Source: Microbacterium sp. LWS13-1.2
GTDB lineage: Bacteria; Actinomycetota; Actinomycetes; Actinomycetales; Microbacteriaceae
Assembly: GCF_040144835.1 (NCBI RefSeq)
Contig: NZ_CP151632.1
Span: forward strand, 3,410,001 to 3,474,000
Direction of reading: 5' to 3'
DNA: 64,000 nucleotides
Below the pieces are notes generated by a model that ran no database searches, had not been told where the DNA came from, and saw nothing but the letters and a program-made list of their open reading frames with translations. A program made the position numbers and the translations under genes. Positions 43,154-50,084 of the stretch are shown here, piece after piece (the first letter of the stretch is position 1; every line of letters starts with the position of its first letter).

Positions 43154-43909
43154 ATGGCGGCGATCGACCTCAACGCGGACCTCGGCGAAACGGTCGGCGG
43201 CATGCCGACGGCCGACGACGAGGCGATGTTCGCGGTGATCTCGAGCGCGAGCGTCGCGTGCGGCGGACACGCCGGCGACGTCCCCTCCATGCGCGAGGCC
43301 GTTGCCAGGGCCGAGCGGTTCAGTGTGGCGGTCGGCGCCCACCCCTCGTACCCCGACCGTGCGAACTTCGGCCGCATCGCCGCGGCGATGGACCCGGCCG
43401 ATCTCTGCGCCGCCGTCGCCGAGCAGCTCGCGGCCCTGGTCGCCGCCGGCGCCGACCTGCGCTACGTCAAGCCGCACGGCGCCCTCTACCACGCCGTCAT
43501 CGGCGACCGACGGCAGGCGGATGCCGTCGCCCGCGCGATCGCCGACTGCTCGGCGCTGCTCGGCCGGCCCCTGCCGGTGCTCGGTCTTCCCGGCGAGATC
43601 GCCGAGGCTGCGGCATCCGTCGGTCTTCCGTTCGTACGCGAGGCCTTCCTCGACCGCGGCTACCTGCCCGACGGATCGCTCGTCCCGCGCACGCAGTCGG
43701 GCGCCCTTCTCGACGACCCCGATCTCGTCGTCGTGCGAGCGGTGCTCCTCGCGCGCGAGGGCGTGGTGGAGGCGATCGACGGGTCGCTCGTGGTGGCCGA
43801 CGCGGTCTCCCTGTGCGTGCACGGCGATTCACCCGGCGCGGTCCATATGGCGCGCGCCGTGCGCGCGGCCCTCGACGCCGCGGGCGTGGAGGTGCGGGCG
43901 CCGTGGTGA
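43154..43909 (+). CDS. pxpA: 5-oxoprolinase subunit PxpA (LamB/YcsF family)
   Basis: A 251-residue LamB/YcsF protein. The N-terminal signature IDLNADLGETVGG, then SVACGGHAGD, VGAHPSYPDRANFGR and VKPHGALYH are hallmarks. With PxpB and PxpC it cleaves 5-oxoproline with ATP to glutamate, removing a damage product of glutamine and peptide N-termini. The start has TACCGT (43142-43147) six bases upstream: probable leaderless mRNA. Overlaps the fused pxpBC gene. Confidence 0.92.
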   Translation: MAAIDLNADLGETVGGMPTADDEAMFAVISSASVACGGHAGDVPSMREAVARAERFSVAVGAHPSYPDRANFGRIAAAMDPADLCAAVAEQLAALVAAGADLRYVKPHGALYHAVIGDRRQADAVARAIADCSALLGRPLPVLGLPGEIAEAAASVGLPFVREAFLDRGYLPDGSLVPRTQSGALLDDPDLVVVRAVLLAREGVVEAIDGSLVVADAVSLCVHGDSPGAVHMARAVRAALDAAGVEVRAPW

Positions 43910-45477
43910 GCACGCCGGCGCCGCGCGTCCGGCCGATGGGGGAGCGCGCGTTCCTCCTCGAGGTCGGCGCGCTCGACGACGTGCTGCCCCTGCACGCCGC
44001 GCTCGCCGCCGCGCGGCCGGAGGGCGTCGTCGACCTGGTGCCGGCGGCTCGGACCGTGCTGGTGCGGGTCGACCCGCGGCTCCTTCCGCTCGCGTCCGCT
44101 CGGGCGTGGGCGCTCGCCGCGGCGGCCGACACCGAGCCCGGTGGCGGCTCCGCCGGGCCGCTCGTCGAGCTCGACATCGCCTACGACGGGGCCGATCTCG
44201 ACAGCACCGCGCTCCTGCTCGGCATCGGTGCCGATGACCTCGTGCGCCGTCATTCCGCGGCGGAGTGGCGCGTGGCCTTCACCGGCTTCGCGCCGGGCTT
44301 CGGCTACCTCGTCAGCGACGACTGGCCGTTCGATGTGCCGCGCCTCGACTCGCCCCGCACCCGGGTGCCCGCGGGGGCGGTGGGACTCGCCGGTGGATTC
44401 GCAGGCGCCTACCCGCGCGACACTCCCGGCGGCTGGCGGCTCATCGGCACCACCACCGCGCCGCTGTTCGATCCGGATGCCGCATCCCCCGCGCTTCTGG
44501 CGCCGGGGACCCGCGTTCGGTTCCGGCCGGCGGCGCGCGCCGGTGGCGGCGGCGCGTCGCCCGGAGTCTCCGGGCGCGTGAGCCCGGCCGCGGCGGAGGC
44601 GCCTGGCCCCGGCATCCGGATCCTCGAACCCGGCCTGCTGGCGACCCTGCAGGATCTCGGACGGGAGGGCGCGGCATCCGTCGGCGTGGCCGTGTCGGGA
44701 GCCCTCGACCGGGCCGCCCTGCGCACCGCCAACCGACTGCTCGGCAACCCCGAGGACGCCGCGGCCATCGAGGTCACGATGGGCGGGCTGCGCGCCGTCG
44801 CGGAGACTGACCTGTGGGTCGCGGTGACCGGTGCGTGGGGTGCTGTGCGCATCGCGGGGCTGGCGGCCGACCCCTATGCGGCGCATCCGTGGCCGGCGGG
44901 CGCCGAGCTGCACCTGGACTGGTTCTCACACGGGGCGCGCGCCTACGTCGCGGTACGGGGCGGCCTCGACGGTCGCACCGCCCTCGGCTCGCGTGCGACC
45001 GATCTGCTCGCCGGGCTCGGACCTGCAGCGCTCCGCGCCGGTGCCGTCGTGGGCGTCCGCGACGACGCCCGCACGCCGATCCCGGTCGCGCCGCCCGCGG
45101 CGTGGGGCGCACCGCACGATGACGAGCTCGAGCTCGAACTGGCACCGGGACCGCGCGCCGAGTGGTTCGCTCCGGAGGCGCTGACGACGCTCTACGACGC
45201 CGTGTGGACCGTCTCGAACCACGCCGATCGCGTCGGCGCACGCCTCGATGGGCCCGAGCTCGCCCGCGTGCGCACGGGGGAGCTGCCGAGCGAGGGCATG
45301 GTCCCGGGCGCGCTGCAGGTGCCGCCCAGCGGCCGGCCCACCATCCTCCTCGCCGACGGGCCCGTGACCGGCGGCTACCCGGTGATCGCCGTGGTGACGG
45401 CCGCCGGCCTCGACCTCGTCGCGCAGGCGCGGCCGGGCACCCGCATCCGGTTCCGGCACGCGCGCCCGCCCGTGTGA
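43903..45477 (+). CDS. Fused 5-oxoprolinase subunits PxpB-PxpC
   Basis: A 524-residue fusion. Residues about 1-210 are the PxpB/KipI (CT_C_D) domain: FTGFAPGFGYLVSDDWPFDVPRLDSPRTRVPAGAVGLAGG. A Gly/Ala/Pro linker (about 210-235) leads to the PxpC/KipA (CT_A_B, biotin-dependent-carboxylase-like) domain, about 240-524: LEPGLLATLQDLGREG, FSHGARAYVAVRGGL, SNHADRVGARLDG. GGAGG lies ten bases before the GTG at 43903; a second GTG at 43906 is possible. Both overlap the pxpA stop, so translation is coupled. Confidence 0.9.
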   Translation: MVSTPAPRVRPMGERAFLLEVGALDDVLPLHAALAAARPEGVVDLVPAARTVLVRVDPRLLPLASARAWALAAAADTEPGGGSAGPLVELDIAYDGADLDSTALLLGIGADDLVRRHSAAEWRVAFTGFAPGFGYLVSDDWPFDVPRLDSPRTRVPAGAVGLAGGFAGAYPRDTPGGWRLIGTTTAPLFDPDAASPALLAPGTRVRFRPAARAGGGGASPGVSGRVSPAAAEAPGPGIRILEPGLLATLQDLGREGAASVGVAVSGALDRAALRTANRLLGNPEDAAAIEVTMGGLRAVAETDLWVAVTGAWGAVRIAGLAADPYAAHPWPAGAELHLDWFSHGARAYVAVRGGLDGRTALGSRATDLLAGLGPAALRAGAVVGVRDDARTPIPVAPPAAWGAPHDDELELELAPGPRAEWFAPEALTTLYDAVWTVSNHADRVGARLDGPELARVRTGELPSEGMVPGALQVPPSGRPTILLADGPVTGGYPVIAVVTAAGLDLVAQARPGTRIRFRHARPPV

Positions 45478-45496
45478 GGGGACCACCGAAGCCGGC

Positions 45497-47698
45497 TCAC
45501 CTGCCTCCGGCCTCGAGCAGGTCGGCGGTTGCGCGGAGGATGGCCACGATCGCGGCGGTGCGCATCTCGGCGGGCGCGCGGTGGCCGTCCGTCTCGATCG
45601 CGACGGATGCCGCAGCAGGAGGCGCGTCGTGTACCGAGGACAGCAGCCCCCGCGCGTTCAGGGCTCCTGCCGCCGAGAGCATCGGTCGCTGCTCGTAGGT
45701 GTCATCGAGGATGTCGAACACCGCCGCGACGAACTCGCTGTTGGTCAGCGCCGGCGTCTTGGCGAACACGCTCAGCGCGGCCGACGAGAACACGCCGCGC
45801 CCGTTCGTCTCGAGCGCGACCTGGTCGGGCTGGCAGGCGCTGATCAGCACCTCCCGGCCGTCGGCCCGCTGCGCGCGGGGCACCGCGGCACGGTCGGTCT
45901 CGACCTCGACGACCCGCTTCCACGCGGCCATGCGGAACGCATCGGCAGGCGACGCCGCCCGCTCCTCGCGGAACGCCGCCTCCTCATCGGCGTCGAGCAC
46001 CGTCATCCGCGGAGTCGCACCTGCGGGGATCTTCCGCGACGTGAACTCGCTCGGCGTGATCTCGCGGTTCACCGAGCCGGAGTGGCACGAGTCGAAGAAG
46101 AGCGTCACCGAGACGCCTTCGGGGATGGCATCCCAGATGGCGCCGAGGTCGTCGTCGACGATGAGCTCGCCGTCGCGGAAGTCGATCGGGCAGAGAGCCT
46201 CGTCCTTCGGCCCGAACGCGTCGGTCTCGTCGCCGTCGAGGTCGGGGACGAATGTTCCGTGCCCGGCGAACTGGATCGCGACGATGTCGCCGTCGCGCGC
46301 CGACGAGACCTTGTCGAGCATCGCCCGCAGGATCGTGTCGCGGGTGGCGTCCTTGTTGTGGATCGACTCCACCTTGAAGCCGGCGCCGGTGAGCGCAGCG
46401 GCCCATGCCTCGGCGTCCGCCACGCAGCCGCTCAGCGGGTCCCTCGGGTACGCGTCGATGCCGATGCACAGCGCCAGCTTGCGCGGCGCGGCACCGCGGG
46501 CGCCGGTCGGCTCCGGGCGCGGCGCAGGCGTGAACTCGCTGACCTCGCGCGTCCGGCGCGGGAAGACGGCAACGTGGTCGGTCTCGTCGCTGTCCGGCAC
46601 GCCGACGACGCGCCGCGCGAGACTCATCATCGTCTCCTCGTCGTTGTCGAAGTCGCCGTGCGAGGTCGCCTGCGTGCTGCTGCGCCGGCCGCGGGCGACC
46701 GGACCGAGGACGAGGCGCTCGGAGGTGTCGCCGAGGTAGGCCATCGTCCGCCCGGAGCGACGCAGGTGCTCCTCGAGACCGAGGATCTCGGCATCCTTCT
46801 CCGCCTCGAATGCCCGCGAGACGAGATACAGGAGCGATTTGCGGTAGACCCCGGCCGTGTTGTCGCGCTTCTCCTGGTTCTCGTTCATCGTGAAGATCGA
46901 CAGGTTCTCGATCTTGCCGGTCTCGGCGAGGGGCAGCAGCGTCGCCTCGAAGGTGTCGACGCGCACGGCGGGCGCGAGGAAGGTCACGCTCTTCACGCTC
47001 TCGACCTTGTCGTCGCCCTCGAACAGCCGCGGCACGAAGTGCGAGTGGTAGATCGACCCGGCGCTGTGCCCGGCGATGTGCAGCTCGATGGCGCCCGCGT
47101 TCGCAGCCATGTACTCCCGGAGCGCCGCCGCGAGCACGTACGCACCGCCTGCCGCACCGCCGTCGATGGCCGGAAGACATGCGCCGGCGGAGTCGAGCTT
47201 CATGTCGTCCCAGAACTTCCGGCCGCCGAGCACTCGTGCCGCGGCTTCCACGGCGAGATCCGTGAGGTCGGTGAAACCGCGCTTGCCGGCCTTGCCCCGG
47301 ACCACGTCTTCGAGAGTGGTCTTGAACCCGCTCTCCCAGACGAGGTGGATGGGGTACACGCCGTTCTTCTTCCACCACGCGACCTGGCGCTGTGCGGTCT
47401 GCAGCCCCGCGGCCTTGTCGGTGAGCCCCCCGTGCGCCCAGATGAGCACCGGAACGGGCGCGGGCGCCTCGCCGGCCGGCGTCTTCTTCGCCTGCTGGTC
47501 GACGAACGCGCCGAGGTCGACGTCGATCATGCGCTTGACGTCCTCGGCCGTGGTCTCGAAGTCCTCGACGGTGCGCGGCTTGGCGCTCGCCGCCGTGGCG
47601 AGCCTGCCGTCCTCCGTGTGGACGACGTGCTTGCGCAGTGCCGTGAGCTCCGCGGCGCTGAGCGTCGCGCCACGGGCGGTCGCGGTGGTGTCGGGCAT
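45497..47698 (-). CDS. Alpha/beta-hydrolase fused to a caspase-family protease
   Basis: A 733-residue cytoplasmic protein with two enzymes. Residues about 80-340 are an alpha/beta-hydrolase: VLIWAHGG (oxyanion region), GHSAGS with nucleophile Ser212, and a charged end. After a basic, Ser/Thr-rich linker (about 335-400, RGRRSST and FPRRTRE) comes a caspase (peptidase C14) domain (about 405-610): KLALCIGIDAY, His480 in IQFAGHGTF and Cys538 in LFFDSCHSGS. Caspase-like enzymes in bacteria act in cell suicide and immunity. The gene is last in a unit with a CHAT protease and STAND ATPase. A plausible model is caspase activation controlling the hydrolase; this is inference. Weak Shine-Dalgarno. Confidence 0.85.
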   Translation of the reverse strand: MPDTTATARGATLSAAELTALRKHVVHTEDGRLATAASAKPRTVEDFETTAEDVKRMIDVDLGAFVDQQAKKTPAGEAPAPVPVLIWAHGGLTDKAAGLQTAQRQVAWWKKNGVYPIHLVWESGFKTTLEDVVRGKAGKRGFTDLTDLAVEAAARVLGGRKFWDDMKLDSAGACLPAIDGGAAGGAYVLAAALREYMAANAGAIELHIAGHSAGSIYHSHFVPRLFEGDDKVESVKSVTFLAPAVRVDTFEATLLPLAETGKIENLSIFTMNENQEKRDNTAGVYRKSLLYLVSRAFEAEKDAEILGLEEHLRRSGRTMAYLGDTSERLVLGPVARGRRSSTQATSHGDFDNDEETMMSLARRVVGVPDSDETDHVAVFPRRTREVSEFTPAPRPEPTGARGAAPRKLALCIGIDAYPRDPLSGCVADAEAWAAALTGAGFKVESIHNKDATRDTILRAMLDKVSSARDGDIVAIQFAGHGTFVPDLDGDETDAFGPKDEALCPIDFRDGELIVDDDLGAIWDAIPEGVSVTLFFDSCHSGSVNREITPSEFTSRKIPAGATPRMTVLDADEEAAFREERAASPADAFRMAAWKRVVEVETDRAAVPRAQRADGREVLISACQPDQVALETNGRGVFSSAALSVFAKTPALTNSEFVAAVFDILDDTYEQRPMLSAAGALNARGLLSSVHDAPPAAASVAIETDGHRAPAEMRTAAIVAILRATADLLEAGGR

Positions 47699-47736
47699 GG
47701 TGTCACGTCCTGTCTGCTGAGGGTGGATGGGTGAAG

Positions 47737-49959
47737 TCAGTGGTGGTCGTCACCGGCGTGGCCGCTGCGCACGAGCTTCGCGCGAGGGTCGGCGTAGACC
47801 GTGAAGGCGAGGGAGGTGAGATCGCCGGCCTCGCGCGCGGCGTGTCGTGCGGCGAGCACCGCCTCGCCGACGGTCGCGCCCTCGCCGAGCGTCTGCGCGT
47901 AGAAGGTGCGGACGAACAGCGCGGTCACGTCATCGCGCACCGCCCACGAGCACCCGATGAACACGCCTGCTCCGCCGCGGAGGAACGCCTCCGCGAACCC
48001 GCCGAGCCCGGTCGCGCCGGAGCGGAGCCGGCCCACGTCGCACGCGCTCAGGAACACGAACGGGGCGGATGCCGCGGCCTGCGGCTCGTCCAGTTCGGGC
48101 AGATCGCGTCGTGCGTCGGAGTCCGTGTACGAGGCCGATCCGTCGTCGTGATCCTCCGAGAACGCGGCGAAGGCGATCTCCTGCCCGCGTGGAGCGGCGT
48201 CGCGCCACCGGCCGTGCCCGGCGAAGTGGAGGAGGTCGAAGCCGTCCGCGATCGCCTGGCGGAAAGCGGCCGGGTCGTCGGCGGAGCGCGGACGGAGCGC
48301 CAGTAGGTCGCCGAGGGTCTCGATCTCCTCGCGGGCGCGCGGGAGGGTCAGGTTGTGATCGACGTAGTCCGGCGCGACCGCGACGACACGGCTGGTGTCG
48401 ACGGGCAGGACCGTGGGTCGCGTCGTCCCGTACATCCACCGCGTCAGCCCGAGGTCGCCGAGGAAGTAGCGCTCCGGGTCGGGTCGCTGCGTGCCGACAG
48501 GCACGAGGTGCAGGATCTCCCAGGGGATGTCGAGTTCGCCTGACGTCTGCAGCACGAGTTGCGAGATCCGCCGCCGCCGGCTCCACAGCAGGGCGTTGAC
48601 CTCATCGCCGAGGAGATCCTCCGCGATCCGGGCGCCGAGTGTGCGCACCTCGCGGCGGACGGTGTCGGCGGCCTCCTCGGCCTCGTCGGGGTCGTCCTCC
48701 ACCGTCTGCCGATACGCCGATCTGATTTCGGCGAGGTCGGCGTAGATGCCCTCGACGTACGCGCTCTTGTCGGCGAGGCGCACCGAGTTCTTCACGACCG
48801 TCCGGCCGATCTTCGCCGTGATGAGCAGCTCGGAGCGGCCGCGCGAGATCGACTCGTCGATCACGAGGGTGGGGAGGTCCGCGATGCTGCGCGGCGGCGC
48901 GGCGACGGATGCCGCCACCACCCGCACGTCGCCGTCGGGGCCGTCGGCGTCGTCGGGGAGGATGGGGGTGCTCAGCGCCAGGACGGCGAGCGGAGCCACC
49001 ACGGGCGCCTGGGTGAACGTGACGGTGATGTGGCCGCGCCCGGGTGCGTCGGGCACCAGCCGGAAGACGAGTCGCCGGGGGTCGTCCCCCTCCGCGGGCA
49101 GCGAGGTCGTGATGACCGACGGGGTGCCGTCGGCGAAGGCGAGGCCGCGCAGCTGCATGCCCACTTCGATGTCACGCGACGGGTCGAACCGTGCCCGGGT
49201 CTTCTTGTGCGCCGTGCCTGCCGTCGGGACGAGGTCCTCCAGCGACAGTCTGACGACGGCATCGAACGCGACGCCGGCGATGACGCGCGAGGGAACCTCC
49301 GCGTCGACGACGGTCGGGACCGGCGTCGCACCGTCCAGGCCGGCGGCCGGCGCCCCCGGCGCCGGCACCGGTGAAGCCGCTGCGGGCGGCGGCGCGGACG
49401 GGGCGGGAGCGGGCGGTGTCGGTGCGGCGGGTGCGAGCCCGGGGGATCGGCCGCCGATCCCACCGCCGATCCCGCCTCCACCCAGTGGCCCCATCTCGAA
49501 TGCACCACCGGTCTCGAACTCCGGCACCGCGGGCGGAGGCACAGCCTCCGCGGCCGACTCGGGCCCGCCGCCCATGCCCATGCCGCCGACGGCGACCTGC
49601 TCCTCGAGCCAGGCGATGCCCGTCTCGAAGTCGCTCGCGACCACGGTCAGATGCAGCGTCTCACCGATGATCAGGTGGATCCGCGCCCCGTAGAGGTGGT
49701 CGCCCCGCCGCTCGAGGTGGATGAGCTCCGCGATCCCGTCGCGCACGGTGAGCGCGGCGTAGTGGACGTCGTCGCCGCCTCGGACGAGCACGGTCGCGAC
49801 GGTGTCCGCGCGCGCGTGGAGCATGACATCGGCGAGCAGCGTGATGCCGTGCTCATCGGGCACGACGTCCGGCGGCGCCGCGTCGATGCGCACGTCGAGG
49901 GAGTCTCCGTCGCCGTCGACGTCGACTGTGCCGCGCGGCACGTCTGGAACCAGAGCCAT
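47737..49959 (-). CDS. CHAT-domain protease
   Basis: A 740-residue protein. Residues 1-120 are a beta-rich domain; 124-215 are a low-complexity Gly then Pro/Ala linker; 225-400 a second beta-rich region. The C-terminal part (about 480-735) is a CHAT domain with catalytic His582 in LLHFAGHGRW and Cys640 in FVFLSACDVG. CHAT proteases are clan CD, related to caspases and separase. The start at 49959 (ATG, GAGGGGG upstream) avoids a false upstream extension across the STAND gene. TATGCT (50026-50021) may be a -10 for its own promoter. Sits 38 bp upstream of the caspase fusion gene. Confidence 0.88.
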   Translation of the reverse strand: MALVPDVPRGTVDVDGDGDSLDVRIDAAPPDVVPDEHGITLLADVMLHARADTVATVLVRGGDDVHYAALTVRDGIAELIHLERRGDHLYGARIHLIIGETLHLTVVASDFETGIAWLEEQVAVGGMGMGGGPESAAEAVPPPAVPEFETGGAFEMGPLGGGGIGGGIGGRSPGLAPAAPTPPAPAPSAPPPAAASPVPAPGAPAAGLDGATPVPTVVDAEVPSRVIAGVAFDAVVRLSLEDLVPTAGTAHKKTRARFDPSRDIEVGMQLRGLAFADGTPSVITTSLPAEGDDPRRLVFRLVPDAPGRGHITVTFTQAPVVAPLAVLALSTPILPDDADGPDGDVRVVAASVAAPPRSIADLPTLVIDESISRGRSELLITAKIGRTVVKNSVRLADKSAYVEGIYADLAEIRSAYRQTVEDDPDEAEEAADTVRREVRTLGARIAEDLLGDEVNALLWSRRRRISQLVLQTSGELDIPWEILHLVPVGTQRPDPERYFLGDLGLTRWMYGTTRPTVLPVDTSRVVAVAPDYVDHNLTLPRAREEIETLGDLLALRPRSADDPAAFRQAIADGFDLLHFAGHGRWRDAAPRGQEIAFAAFSEDHDDGSASYTDSDARRDLPELDEPQAAASAPFVFLSACDVGRLRSGATGLGGFAEAFLRGGAGVFIGCSWAVRDDVTALFVRTFYAQTLGEGATVGEAVLAARHAAREAGDLTSLAFTVYADPRAKLVRSGHAGDDHH

Positions 49960-50084
49960 CTCGACCCCCTCGCAGCGGTGCCCAGTCACCTTTGGATCCG
50001 AGGAGCGCAGTTCGGTGGACAGCATACGAGCACGCTTCTCACCGCACCAGAGCACCGCGTGCGCAGTGCTGATACGTCCTTCCC

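Noticed and set aside
40139..43909. Open frame of 1256 codons on the plus strand ending as pxpA
   Set aside because: Only the last 251 codons are coding; the earlier part runs antisense to the dual ATPase and through the hairpin. High GC keeps the frame open.
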